Below, in pieces: positions 1 through 8,436 of a stretch of 64,000 bases of DNA (positions are counted from its first letter, which is position 1; each line of letters begins with the position of its first letter). The translations under genes and the position numbers were made by a program. A model generated the notes under the pieces. The model had not been told where the DNA came from and did no database searches. It saw nothing but the letters and a program-made list of their open reading frames with translations. This DNA is from Holophagales bacterium. GTDB taxonomy: Bacteria > Acidobacteriota > Thermoanaerobaculia > UBA5066. The DNA lies in NCBI GenBank assembly GCA_016714815.1, contig JADKBZ010000010.1:124001-188000 (forward strand), given 5' to 3'.

Positions 1-553
1 GGGTCTCGCTGACGGCGAGGTGAAACGGCACCTCCGTCCGGTAGGTCGCCGCGTCCGTCCGAACGCTGCCTGCCACCCGGTCCGCCACGCCGAGTGCCTC
101 CGCCACCCGAAGAGCGGATTCGAGCGACTGCTCGTGGATGTCGAGCAAAGTCACCTGCAACCGTTCTGCCGGCCAGCGGATGGCGAGCGGAAGCAGGAGC
201 GTCCCGTAAGGGCCGCAGCCGGCGTAGAGCACCCGCACCGGCCCCTCGACGCGGGCCGCCAGGTCGCGGAGGGCCGACTCGACGCCTCTCAGGAACTTGA
301 CGGTCCGGGTCGTCTCCCGGAGGCACTGCGCCGCGTGCGCGGGCGAGATGGCCTTTCCGCCGGGAAGCCGCGTCCCTTCGCCGTGCGTCGCCTCGTCCTC
401 GATCCCGACGATCCCGGTGACGGCGGCCAGCTCGCGGTGGAGCGCCTGCACCGCCGCGTGGGCCTCGCCGAACGAGGCGTCCGGGTCGCACAGGGTCGGC
501 AGCAACGCGCGGACCCGGCTCGCACTTCCTGCGTCGAGAGGCGTGGGATCCAC
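1..553 (-). CDS. SAM-dependent methyltransferase-like protein, C-terminus cut by window edge
   Basis: Only the first 184 or so residues are visible; the gene runs off the left edge. The GTG start at 553 has AGGAG about six bases upstream. Near residues 107-117 the sequence VRVLYAGCGPYG is a glycine-rich loop typical of class I methyltransferase motif I. It is followed by LLDIHEQSLESA, which fits the acidic motif II that holds the SAM ribose. The N-terminal 100 residues match no family I recognise. The substrate is unknown. The fold assignment is inferred from these two motifs only. Confidence 0.6.
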   Translation of the reverse strand, partial: MDPTPLDAGSASRVRALLPTLCDPDASFGEAHAAVQALHRELAAVTGIVGIEDEATHGEGTRLPGGKAISPAHAAQCLRETTRTVKFLRGVESALRDLAARVEGPVRVLYAGCGPYGTLLLPLAIRWPAERLQVTLLDIHEQSLESALRVAEALGVADRVAGSVRTDAATYRTEVPFHLAVSET

Positions 554-626
554 CCGTTCTCCTATCCTCGCAGCCCGCTGGAGAGGGCGGGATCCTCGGC
601 TCAACAGGCGAGATGCCTGGCGGGGG

Positions 627-1328
627 CTACTCGACGCTGAAGTTCTGGAGGGATACGGGCATCACGGTCAGCGTGTCGATCCCGACGTAGTTCCCGGGTG
701 CTGTCGGGCCATTGCCCGCCCCGGCGCCGGTCACGAAGTACCGGAACGCCAGACGGCCGGTCGTCGGCGAAGCGAGACCGCTGACCGTAACCGTCTGCAG
801 GGTCCAGGTCGTCGGAAAGCCAGCGGCGGCCAGGGTCGGATTCACGTCCAGGAGCAACGTCGTGAAATCGCCGACGTCGGTCGGCAGCGAGCCGACGTTC
901 GTGCTGGCCCCGTTCGTGCTCATCCGCAGCTGCAGCCGGTCCGCGTGCGGGCTCGTAAACGTCCGGGTGTGGAAGGTCACCTCCATCCCGTTGAAGAGGT
1001 TCAGCACCGGCGTGATCATCCAGTTGCTGATCGTCCCGGAGAGGAGCGACGACGTGCTCCGCCAGGAGACCTGTGCGTACTGCTCGGCGGCACTGCCCTC
1101 CGCCGCGAAGTACGGGGCGAAGCCCTGCGCGAAGCCGTTCAGCGCCGTCGCCTCGTCGGGAGCCGGACTGCTCCTGTTCACCTGCACCCAGTTGCCCGAA
1201 AAGAGTGCCGGGACGTCCGCGAAACTCTCGACGAGCTGCTGTGCCTGGAGCGGGAGCGCCGCGAGAGCAAGCGCGAGGACAGCTGTGCGGGCCAGGACGC
1301 CTGGTCGGCCGGAAAGGGCGATGCTCAT
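627..1328 (-). CDS. Secreted choice-of-anchor J-like domain protein
   Basis: The 233-residue product begins with a signal peptide: positively charged start, hydrophobic stretch AVLALALAALPL and a likely cleavage after AQA near residue 30. The mature part begins QLVESFADVPALFSGNW and contains WMITPVLNLFNGMEVTF and YVGIDTLTV. These are hallmarks of choice-of-anchor J (cleaved-adhesin, jelly-roll) domains of exported proteins. No C-terminal sorting helix is visible, so the protein is probably released or bound at the surface. It is a single gene with no obvious operon partner, 74 bases from the start of the upstream minus-strand methyltransferase. Function is unknown. Confidence 0.75.
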   Translation of the reverse strand: MSIALSGRPGVLARTAVLALALAALPLQAQQLVESFADVPALFSGNWVQVNRSSPAPDEATALNGFAQGFAPYFAAEGSAAEQYAQVSWRSTSSLLSGTISNWMITPVLNLFNGMEVTFHTRTFTSPHADRLQLRMSTNGASTNVGSLPTDVGDFTTLLLDVNPTLAAAGFPTTWTLQTVTVSGLASPTTGRLAFRYFVTGAGAGNGPTAPGNYVGIDTLTVMPVSLQNFSVE

Positions 1329-1411
1329 GGTGGGAGACTAGAGGCTGGAGCGGGGCCCGGTCAAGAGAATGATTCTCATTCGTTCTGCGGACTGGTATCG
1401 TCTGGCGCCAT

Positions 1412-1906
1412 ATGCTGAGATTTGCCGGGGCCGTCTCTTTGCGGCCCGCCACACCCGCGGACGACGCCTTTCTTTGTGAGGTCTACGCGTCGACGCGCCG
1501 GGAGGAGATGGCGGCTGCGGGCTTTCCGCCGGACGTCGAGGCCGCGTTCCTCCGGCAGCAGCACGAGACGCAGTTGAGGGCTTACCCGCTGCAGTTCCCG
1601 GGCGCGGAGCACTCCGTGGTCCTCGATGCTGGCGTCCCGGTGGGCAGGACCTGGGTCTGGAGGACGGACGAGGACATTCTCCTCGCCGACATCGCCCTCC
1701 TCCCCGAGCACCGTGGGCGGGGGACCGGGACCACCGTTCTGCTGGCCCTCCAGCGCGAGGCCGCGACGCGCGGCGTCGCACTTCGCCTCCACGTGAGCGA
1801 GGGGGAGCGGGTGGCCGCCTGGTACCGCCAGCTCGGCTTCGCGACCGTCGAGCGGCACGCCACCTGCGAGGAGATGGTCTGGCGCGCCGTTGCGGAGGTT
1901 GCGTGA
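1412..1906 (+). CDS. GNAT family N-acetyltransferase
   Basis: The product is 164 residues, the normal length of a single GNAT domain. The acetyl-CoA-binding signature is LLPEHRGRGTGTTVLLAL at about residues 98-115, matching the R/Q-x-x-G-x-G/A loop. A typical C-terminal strand GVALRLHVSEGERVAAWYRQLGF follows in two parts. The acceptor substrate cannot be told from sequence. The gene heads a tightly packed plus-strand run: its stop overlaps the next GTG start by four bases, so the downstream genes are probably translated together with it. Confidence 0.85.
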   Translation: MLRFAGAVSLRPATPADDAFLCEVYASTRREEMAAAGFPPDVEAAFLRQQHETQLRAYPLQFPGAEHSVVLDAGVPVGRTWVWRTDEDILLADIALLPEHRGRGTGTTVLLALQREAATRGVALRLHVSEGERVAAWYRQLGFATVERHATCEEMVWRAVAEVA

Positions 1907-2223
1907 CGCTCCCTTCCCACGAGGCGTTCCTGGAAGCGCTCGGCTCCACTTTCAGGGTCCAGGAGGTCGTGGGGCTCGGGGGGCCGACGGAACTCGTCCT
2001 GAGGAGCCTCGACGACCGGCGCGCGCCAGCCGGCTGGGAGTGCTTCTCGATGCTCTTCGAGGTCAACCGGTCGAGCCCACTCCAGCAGGGAAACTATCCC
2101 ATGACCCACGAGAGCCTCGGGGCGCTCGAGCTCTTCATCGTCCCGATCGGCGAGCGGGCCGGAATGAAAACCTGCGAAGTGATCATCTACCGGCCGCTTC
2201 CTACGTCGGATATTCTCAGGTAA
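1903..2223 (+). CDS. DUF6916-like small protein
   Basis: A 106-residue soluble protein without a signal peptide. It starts at GTG 1903, overlapping the GNAT stop by four bases. The sequence has an internal pattern FEVNRSSPLQQGNYPMTHES followed by LGALELFIVPIG. This resembles the DUF6916 proteins that are often encoded beside phage-tail-collar (microcystin-dependent) proteins. The neighbour downstream is exactly such a protein, which supports the assignment. The molecular role is unknown. Confidence 0.65.
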   Translation: MTLPSHEAFLEALGSTFRVQEVVGLGGPTELVLRSLDDRRAPAGWECFSMLFEVNRSSPLQQGNYPMTHESLGALELFIVPIGERAGMKTCEVIIYRPLPTSDILR

Positions 2224-2260
2224 GATTCAATCTCAGGTTCGGACAAACGGGAGGGAAATC

Positions 2261-2770
2261 ATGGCGTCACCGTTCCTCGGCCAGATCGGCATGTTCGGCT
2301 TCACCTTCGCACCGCGGGGCTGGGCGTTCTGCAACGGACAGATTCTGGGCATCGCCCAGAATTCAGCGCTCTTCGCGCTCGTCGGGACGACGTACGGCGG
2401 GAACGGGCAGACGACCTTCGCTCTTCCCGACCTGCAGAGCCGCGTTCCCGTCCATTTCGGTCAGGGCCCCGGTCTCTCCCCCTACGTCCTCGGCCAGCAG
2501 GGCGGAGCGGAGAACGTCACCCTCCTGACGACCCAGATCCCGGCGCACACCCATGCCCTCAACGCCTTCGCGACGACGGGGGCGGAGACGGTGCCGGCCA
2601 ACGGCGTCCCGGCCAACACCCAGGGGTCGGTCAACGCCACCGCGAACACGGCATTCGCCCCGGCCGCAATCGGCAACACGGGCAGCTCCCAGCCCCACAC
2701 GAACATCCAGCCGTACCTCGCCCTCAACTTCAGCATCGCCCTTGAAGGCGTCTTCCCCTCGCGCAACTAG
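2261..2770 (+). CDS. Phage-tail-collar domain protein (microcystin-dependent protein family)
   Basis: The 169-residue product has the collar-domain pattern: it starts MASPFLGQIGMFGFTFAPRG, continues WAFCNGQILGIAQNSALFAL and VGTTYGGNGQTTFALPDLQS, and has QIPAHTHALNA before a variable region. It ends YLALNFSIALEGVFPSRN. These features match the Collar (PF07484) family of MdpB-like bacterial proteins. The family derives from the tip of phage short-tail fibres but is found in many non-phage loci. No other phage structural genes are nearby, so this is not a prophage. It lies 37 bases after the DUF6916-like gene and 13 before a Tat-exported protein, suggesting one operon. Confidence 0.85.
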   Translation: MASPFLGQIGMFGFTFAPRGWAFCNGQILGIAQNSALFALVGTTYGGNGQTTFALPDLQSRVPVHFGQGPGLSPYVLGQQGGAENVTLLTTQIPAHTHALNAFATTGAETVPANGVPANTQGSVNATANTAFAPAAIGNTGSSQPHTNIQPYLALNFSIALEGVFPSRN

Positions 2771-2783
2771 CGGGCGACGGCAG

Positions 2784-3506
2784 ATGGTCTCTCCCACTCG
2801 CCGAGAGCTCCTCGTCCTTGGAGGCGCCGGACTGGCCCATCTCCTGCTCTCGCGGGAGCGGGCCGACGCGGCGACCGGAACGGTTCTGGAGACGGGCTTC
2901 GTCGACACGTCGAGCGGCGCCGTCGGCTCCGCCTCGTCGCTCGTCGCGGACCCCTCGCTCAGCCAGGCCGGCATCCGCGTGACGCTCGAAGGCCGGGTCC
3001 CCGTGGATGGCCCGCTCCGCTTCCTCGACGTCCGGGTCGTCATGCCGTCCGACCCGCCGGTCGAGTTCCACGCCTGGGGACACGATGGACGGAACGAGGC
3101 GAGCGTTTCCCCGAACCCCGGCGTCGGCTTCTTCTTGCCGCTGACCGCCGGTGGGGCGCTCCGGCTCGTCGGCGAGGCCCAGTATCTGCTCCCGGGACGC
3201 GCCGGCCAGGTCGTCGGGACGGACGAGAAGCCTCTCTACGTGAAGCGTCCCTTCACTGCGGACCTCTCGCTCGGCGGAGGTCGTGGCCCGAAGCTCCGGA
3301 CCGGGACCTTCCTCCTCTCTCTCCCCCCGAGCGCGACGGGTCAAGCGCCCGCCTGGAACGGCCTGCGGTTCGGCGAGGTCGAGGGAGCCGGAGGAGGCAG
3401 GGTTCGGGGCGCGGGGAGGCGGCGCACCGACGGCGCCCTCGAACCCGCTGCATTCCCCTACCTCGTCCTGACGGTCGAGAAGGCTCCCCCGGAAACCCTC
3501 TCCTGA
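2784..3506 (+). CDS. Tat-signal exported protein of unknown function
   Basis: I place the start at ATG 2784, giving 240 residues. The N-terminus SPTRRELLVLGGAGLAHLLL has a twin-arginine followed by a hydrophobic segment, which fits a Tat signal. The mature protein is rich in beta-forming residues, with a glycine/arginine-rich stretch near residues 195-215. I recognise no family. It lies 13 bases after the collar-domain gene. Its TGA stop overlaps a CTG start for the next small gene. In similar loci a surface or export role is plausible, but that is inference from context. Confidence 0.7.
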   Translation: MVSPTRRELLVLGGAGLAHLLLSRERADAATGTVLETGFVDTSSGAVGSASSLVADPSLSQAGIRVTLEGRVPVDGPLRFLDVRVVMPSDPPVEFHAWGHDGRNEASVSPNPGVGFFLPLTAGGALRLVGEAQYLLPGRAGQVVGTDEKPLYVKRPFTADLSLGGGRGPKLRTGTFLLSLPPSATGQAPAWNGLRFGEVEGAGGGRVRGAGRRRTDGALEPAAFPYLVLTVEKAPPETLS

Positions 3507-3709
3507 GCGCCGAAGACCTTCGCCGGTTCCGGGAGCTCGTCCTGGCCGATCCGGGTCTCGCCTCCTCGCTCAGAGGGCTCGGGGCGGCCTTCCGCGAGCG
3601 CGTCGTCTCGCTGGCGCGCGAGCGGGGCCTCTCGGTGACCGAGGATGAGGTCGCCGCCGCCGAGCGCAAGGCTCGGCGGGCCTGGATCGAGCGAGGGCTC
3701 GACGGGTGA
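3503..3709 (+). CDS. Nif11-like small protein with a probable CTG start
   Basis: This 68-residue frame is too short and unusual for routine gene calling. Read from CTG 3503 it begins (M)SAEDLRRFRELVLADPGL, which matches the Nif11 N-terminal pattern M-S-x-x-x-L-x-x-F-x-x-x-V-x-x-D-x-x-L. No ATG, GTG or TTG lies in frame just upstream. The CTG overlaps the preceding TGA by four bases (CTGA), and the gene's own TGA is overlapped by the GTG of the sulfotransferase. This start style matches other couplings in the window. Nif11 domains serve as RiPP leaders or as free small proteins. No obvious Cys-rich core follows, so a RiPP role is uncertain. Confidence 0.6.
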   Translation: MSAEDLRRFRELVLADPGLASSLRGLGAAFRERVVSLARERGLSVTEDEVAAAERKARRAWIERGLDG

Positions 3710-4659
3710 TGGTCCCCTCCCTTTCTGGCTTCGTACCGATCCGGATCTCCCCGCGGCAAGGAGGGGTCCGGGTCGGGTGGTGCTGGCTCGGGGACGGGCG
3801 GCTCGACGAGCCGTTCTTCGTCCAGACCGTGGAGCGCCTCCTGTGCGACCCGTTCAACCTCGTCTTCGCGCCCGAGACCGACGGCGGCCCGCTCGAGGCG
3901 CTGGCGGACCCGGGCACGGTACCTTCCGGCCTCGTCCTCCACACGTCACGGTGCGGCTCGACGCTGGTGGCGCGGATGCTGGCGGCCCGCGAGGACCACC
4001 GCATCCTCTCCGAGCCAGAACCGCTCGAAGGGGTCCTTCGCCTTCCCGGGACGTTCGCTGCCGCCGACCGGAGGAGAGCCTGGCTGCGCGGGCTCGCGTC
4101 GGCGTGGGCGCCGGCCCGCGGCGGTCGTCTCTTCGTAAAGCTCGACGCGATCAGCACCCTCTCCCTCCCGGAGCTCCGGCAGGTCTTCCCCGGCGTTCCC
4201 CGCGTCTTCCTATACCGCGACGCGGTCGAGGTCCTCGCCTCGAACCTCGAGGAGGGGTCCCTGCGCGACGGGAACCTCTCTCTGGCGGCGCGCTGCGGAA
4301 CCCACGTCGGAGGCGGTGACGCCGACTTCGCCGCCCGCGTCCTGGCGCGGATCCTCGAGGCGTCCGTCGCGGACAGCCGGGAGGGCGGGACCCTCCTCGT
4401 CCGTTACGACGAGCTCCCCGGGGCCTTCGTCACCCGGATCGCGCCTCACCTCGGCGTGGTCCTCTCGCCCGAAGATGAGGCGGCCGCGCGCCGCGTCTCC
4501 CAGGAGGACGCCAAGGCCCCGGGACGGCCCTTCCGGACCGCGGCAGCGCGCAGCGTGGTGGCGCCGGAGGTGCGCGCGGCGGCGGAGCGGCACCTGCGCC
4601 AGCTGTTCTCGGAGCTGGAGGCGGCGCGCGCGCGGCAGCTCGCCCGGGGCTTCGCCTGA
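3706..4659 (+). CDS. Sulfotransferase-fold protein coupled to the Nif11-like gene
   Basis: The 317-residue product has a P-loop-like 5'-phosphosulfate motif LVLHTSRCGSTLVARML at about residues 75-91. A 3'-phosphate-binding region FLYRDAVEVLASNLEEGS follows at about 167-184. These are the two PAPS-binding elements of sulfotransferases. The start is GTG 3706, inside the previous stop, or the adjacent ATG 3709. Proteins of this subgroup with a short beta-rich N-terminal domain are often annotated as aspartyl beta-hydroxylase or sulfotransferase family. It ends the GNAT-collar-Nif11 operon. The acceptor molecule is unknown. Confidence 0.75.
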   Translation: MMVPSLSGFVPIRISPRQGGVRVGWCWLGDGRLDEPFFVQTVERLLCDPFNLVFAPETDGGPLEALADPGTVPSGLVLHTSRCGSTLVARMLAAREDHRILSEPEPLEGVLRLPGTFAAADRRRAWLRGLASAWAPARGGRLFVKLDAISTLSLPELRQVFPGVPRVFLYRDAVEVLASNLEEGSLRDGNLSLAARCGTHVGGGDADFAARVLARILEASVADSREGGTLLVRYDELPGAFVTRIAPHLGVVLSPEDEAAARRVSQEDAKAPGRPFRTAAARSVVAPEVRAAAERHLRQLFSELEAARARQLARGFA

Positions 4660-4707
4660 GACGGCAGGCCGGGTAAACCGTCTCGGGTTTCCTGCGTCCG
4701 GACGGGA

Positions 4708-7700
4708 ATGAGGCCTCTCCTTCCGAGCCCGAGCCGCTCCCCGCGAAAAGCCATCCTCCTCGGCGCGCCCTTCCTCTTCCTGGCGGTCGCGACGGCGCCG
4801 GGCTCGCGAGCCGAAGCCGCGGGACTCTCCTACCCGGTCGTCGGCACGGGCGTCACACTCTGCTACGGCAACACCACCGCCACAATCGCCTGCCCGGCGG
4901 CCGGACAGCCGTTCTTCGGCCAGGACGCCCAGCAGCAGCGCCTCGCCCCTTCCTACGTCGACAACGGGGACGGGACGACGACCGACCTCGGCACCGGCCT
5001 CACCTGGGTGAAGGAGCGCGGCACGAAGCTGACGTTTGCCGCCGCGCTCGCCGGCGCCGCGACCTGCCGCGTCGGGGGTCACGCGGACTGGCGGATGCCG
5101 ACGATCAAGGAGCTCTACTCGCTCATCCTCTTCAGCGGGAAGAACGGCCAGGGCTTCACGAGCAGCGCGGGCTTCGTCCCGTTCCTCGACACCCGGTATT
5201 TCGGCTTCGCGTACGGCAGCGGCGTCGGCACGGAACGGGTCATAGATTGCCAGGACTGGTCGGCGACGGAGTACGTCAGCACCACGATGAACGGCGACGC
5301 GACGGTCTTCGGCGTCAACTTCGCGGACGGCCGCATCAAGGGCTACCCGAAGTACCAGCCGGGAAGCGGCGGGACGATCGGACAGTCGATGTACGTCCGC
5401 TACGTCCGGGGAAACCCGGCCTACGGCGCGAACGACTTCGCCGACAGCGGCGACGGGACCGTCACCGACCGGGCGACGGGGCTGACCTGGTCGCGCGCCG
5501 ACAGCGGCACCGGGATGAACTGGCAGGAAGCGCTCGCCTGGGTGCAGGCGAAGAACGCCGCCAGGCACCTCGGGCACGACGACTGGAGACTGCCCACCGT
5601 CAAGGAGCTGCAGAGCCTCCTCGACTACCGGCGCTCCCCCGACACGACCGGCTCGGCCGCCATCGACCCGCTCTTCGAGGCGACCTCCATCACGAACGAA
5701 GGGGGCGCCCGCGACTGGCCGTTCTACTGGTCGAGCACCACCTTCCTCGACGGCACGCCGAACGGCGCCGCGGCGTACCTCGCGTTCGGCCGCGGCCTCG
5801 GCTGGATGGAACGGCCGGCGGGCTCCGGCAGCTACACGCTCCTCGACGTCCACGGAGCGGGGACGCAGCGCGGCGACCCGAAGGCCGGCGACCCGGCGGG
5901 CTGGCCGCACGGCTTCGGCCCGCAGGGGGACGTCATCCGGATCGCCAACCACGTCCGGCTCGTGCGCGACGCCACCGCGAGCGGCGCGACGGCGACGCTC
6001 TTCCTCCCCGTCGTCCTCGACGTCACGGGCCGCGCGCGCTACACGACGGAGCTCACCCTCGCGAACCGCGGCACGACCGACGCGACGGTCGACCTGGCGT
6101 ACACCGCCGCCGCGTCGTTCGGCGGGCAGGGAAGCGGCACGGTTTCGGTCGCGCTGGCCGCGGGCCGCCAGCTCGTCCTCGAGGAGGCGATCGGGTTCCT
6201 GCGCTCGAGCGGGCTGCCGATTCCCGACGGGAGCCAGGGAGGCACCGTGCGGGCCTCGTTCTCCGGCCTCTCGAAGGCCGACGCCGCATTCGCCGGGGTC
6301 CGGGTCACCGCGCCGTCCGAGGGCGGGCGCGCGGGAGTGGCCTGCGTCGCGCCGCGGCTCGAGGAGCTTCCAACGGGGACGTCGTGGCTATACGGACTGC
6401 GAAAGACCGTGCAGGACCGGACGCACGTCGCCCTCGCGAACGCCTCCACCGTCGACCCCGTCACGCTTCGGCTCGCCCTCGTGAACGGGAGCGGAACCGG
6501 AGGAGGGAGCGCGCCCGAGACGACGTTCCCCGACGTGACGCTCGGCCCCGGCCAGTGGGTGCAGCTCGACGACGTCTTCGCCGGCGCCCCGTTCTCCGGA
6601 GGGTACGCGCGCGTCACGGTCGTTTCGGGCACCGGCCCCTACTACGCCTACGCCGTCTTCAACGACGAGGTGACGAACGACGGCTCCTTCGTACCGTTCA
6701 CCGCGGGCCCCGAGGTCCGCGAGTCGCTCCTCGTCCCGGTCGTCGTCGAGACCGGCGTCTACACGACCGAGCTCGTCCTGACGAACCCGGGCGCCGCGAC
6801 GCTCGACGTCGAGCTGACCTACGTCGAGTCGCTCTCGCCGGAGAAGGGGGCCGGGGGCGTGGCTATCGAGACGCTCGCCCCGGGCGAGCAGAAGATCCTC
6901 CCGCAGTTCCTCGACCTCCTCCGTGGGAAGGTCACCGGCGCCATCGGGCCGAAGGGCGAAGCGAGCTACGCGGGAACCCTCGCGGTCCGGTTCCTCGAGG
7001 CTGGGGCTGCCGCCCCGGGCATCGTCGGAGCGCGCACCGGCTCGCCGTCCCGTTCGGGCGAGGGCCACTACGGCCTCTACTACGGCGCCGTCGGGACGTC
7101 GTCGAGGGCCACGGGCGAAGCCCTCGTCCACGGGCTCAGGCAGGACGACGAGGTCCGCGCCAACGTCGCCGTCGCCGCGTCTCTCGAGAACGCCGGTCCC
7201 GTGAGCGTCTTCGCCGAGGTCTACGACGGGGAGACGGGCGCCCTCGCCGGAACGAGCGCGAAGGTGAGTCTCCCGCCCGGCGGCTGGACGCAGTGGTCCG
7301 GCCTCCTCCCCGCGTTCGGCTTGCCCCAGGGGTACGTGCGGGTCGTCAACGAGACGGCCACCGGAACCTTCGTGGCCTACGGCGTCGTCAACGACGGCGC
7401 GACGCCGGAGAGTTCCGCCGGAACCGACGACGGCAGCTACGTCCCGGCCGTGCCGGGAACCTCGGCCCCGTCGACCGCCTGGCGCTTCGCGGTCGTCGGC
7501 GACACGCACGTCACCGCCAACAGCTTCGCGGTCCCCGCCGAGATCGTCTCGGCGCTCCTGAACGAGTCGGTCGACCTCGTCCTCGTGCCGGGCGATCTCG
7601 TCGAAGGAGGCAAGGGAGCCACCAGCGCCCAGATGCAGAGGCAGCTCGAAGTCTGGCAGCGCACGATGGCCCCGCTCACCGACGCCGGAATCGGCGTCTA

Positions 7701-8382
7701 CCCGGTTCGCGGCAACCACGAAGCCGACGTGCCCGGCGGCGCGAGCGCCTGGGCCGCCGCCTTTTCCGGCGTCCACGCCCTGCCGGCGAACGGGCCCGAG
7801 GGAGAGACCGGGCTCACCTACTCGTTCACGTCGAAGAACGCCCTCTTCGTCGGCCTCGACGAGTACGAGAGCCTCCACCGCGTGACCCAGCCGTGGCTCG
7901 ACGCCCAGCTCGCCGCCCGCACGGCGCCTCACGTCTTCGTCTTCGGTCACGAGCCCGCCTTCAAGGCTTTTCACTCCGACTGCCTGGGCACGTACCCGGC
8001 CGACCGCAACGCCTTCTGGAGCAGCCTCGCCTCCGCCGCAGCCAGAGTCACTTTCGCTGGGCACGACCACTTCTTCGACGCCCTCCGGATCGACGACGGC
8101 GACGGCAGCGCGGACGACGACCTCCTCCAGCTGATCGTCGGCTCCGGCGGCGGCACGCTCTTCACGAGCTCCCCGTACAACGGGGACGACGCCCCGTACA
8201 CGCCGGTACCCCTCCATCACGACGTCGAGCACGGCTACCTCCTGGTGGAGGTGAGCGGCGACGGCGAGGAAGACCTCGGCCTCACGCTCACGTGGAAGCG
8301 CCGGAGCGTCGATTCCGCCACGGGCGCGGTCGCGTACGTCCCCGCGAAGGTGATCCGGACCTCGGCGGCGCCGAAGGCCTGA
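4708..8382 (+). CDS. Large secreted protein: two DUF1566 domains, repeat region, C-terminal metallophosphoesterase
   Basis: The 1224-residue protein has a signal peptide (hydrophobic LLGAPFLFLAVATAPGSRAEA). Two DUF1566/Lcl-like domains follow, marked by DNGDGTTTDLGTGLTW near 90 and DSGDGTVTDRATGLTW near 248, each with a DWR(M/L)PTxKEL motif. Residues 430-910 hold at least three related beta-sandwich units with TTEL(T/V)L and GGYARVTV-like strands. The C-terminus from about 925 is a calcineurin-like phosphoesterase with metal motifs GDTH, GDLVEGG, GNHE, GHE and GHDH. It probably hydrolyses phosphate esters outside the cytoplasm. The domain combination is unusual. The related beta domain recurs in the FGE-like protein at 15866. 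Confidence 0.85.
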   Translation: MRPLLPSPSRSPRKAILLGAPFLFLAVATAPGSRAEAAGLSYPVVGTGVTLCYGNTTATIACPAAGQPFFGQDAQQQRLAPSYVDNGDGTTTDLGTGLTWVKERGTKLTFAAALAGAATCRVGGHADWRMPTIKELYSLILFSGKNGQGFTSSAGFVPFLDTRYFGFAYGSGVGTERVIDCQDWSATEYVSTTMNGDATVFGVNFADGRIKGYPKYQPGSGGTIGQSMYVRYVRGNPAYGANDFADSGDGTVTDRATGLTWSRADSGTGMNWQEALAWVQAKNAARHLGHDDWRLPTVKELQSLLDYRRSPDTTGSAAIDPLFEATSITNEGGARDWPFYWSSTTFLDGTPNGAAAYLAFGRGLGWMERPAGSGSYTLLDVHGAGTQRGDPKAGDPAGWPHGFGPQGDVIRIANHVRLVRDATASGATATLFLPVVLDVTGRARYTTELTLANRGTTDATVDLAYTAAASFGGQGSGTVSVALAAGRQLVLEEAIGFLRSSGLPIPDGSQGGTVRASFSGLSKADAAFAGVRVTAPSEGGRAGVACVAPRLEELPTGTSWLYGLRKTVQDRTHVALANASTVDPVTLRLALVNGSGTGGGSAPETTFPDVTLGPGQWVQLDDVFAGAPFSGGYARVTVVSGTGPYYAYAVFNDEVTNDGSFVPFTAGPEVRESLLVPVVVETGVYTTELVLTNPGAATLDVELTYVESLSPEKGAGGVAIETLAPGEQKILPQFLDLLRGKVTGAIGPKGEASYAGTLAVRFLEAGAAAPGIVGARTGSPSRSGEGHYGLYYGAVGTSSRATGEALVHGLRQDDEVRANVAVAASLENAGPVSVFAEVYDGETGALAGTSAKVSLPPGGWTQWSGLLPAFGLPQGYVRVVNETATGTFVAYGVVNDGATPESSAGTDDGSYVPAVPGTSAPSTAWRFAVVGDTHVTANSFAVPAEIVSALLNESVDLVLVPGDLVEGGKGATSAQMQRQLEVWQRTMAPLTDAGIGVYPVRGNHEADVPGGASAWAAAFSGVHALPANGPEGETGLTYSFTSKNALFVGLDEYESLHRVTQPWLDAQLAARTAPHVFVFGHEPAFKAFHSDCLGTYPADRNAFWSSLASAAARVTFAGHDHFFDALRIDDGDGSADDDLLQLIVGSGGGTLFTSSPYNGDDAPYTPVPLHHDVEHGYLLVEVSGDGEEDLGLTLTWKRRSVDSATGAVAYVPAKVIRTSAAPKA

Positions 8383-8436
8383 AGCGCCCGGACACTACCC
8401 GTGGACCCGGGGACTCCCGGAGGTCATCATCGGGGT

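Noticed and set aside
2261..2770. Prophage suggested by a tail-collar domain
   Set aside because: No other phage structural, packaging or lysis genes are near. The domain is common in non-phage microcystin-dependent proteins.
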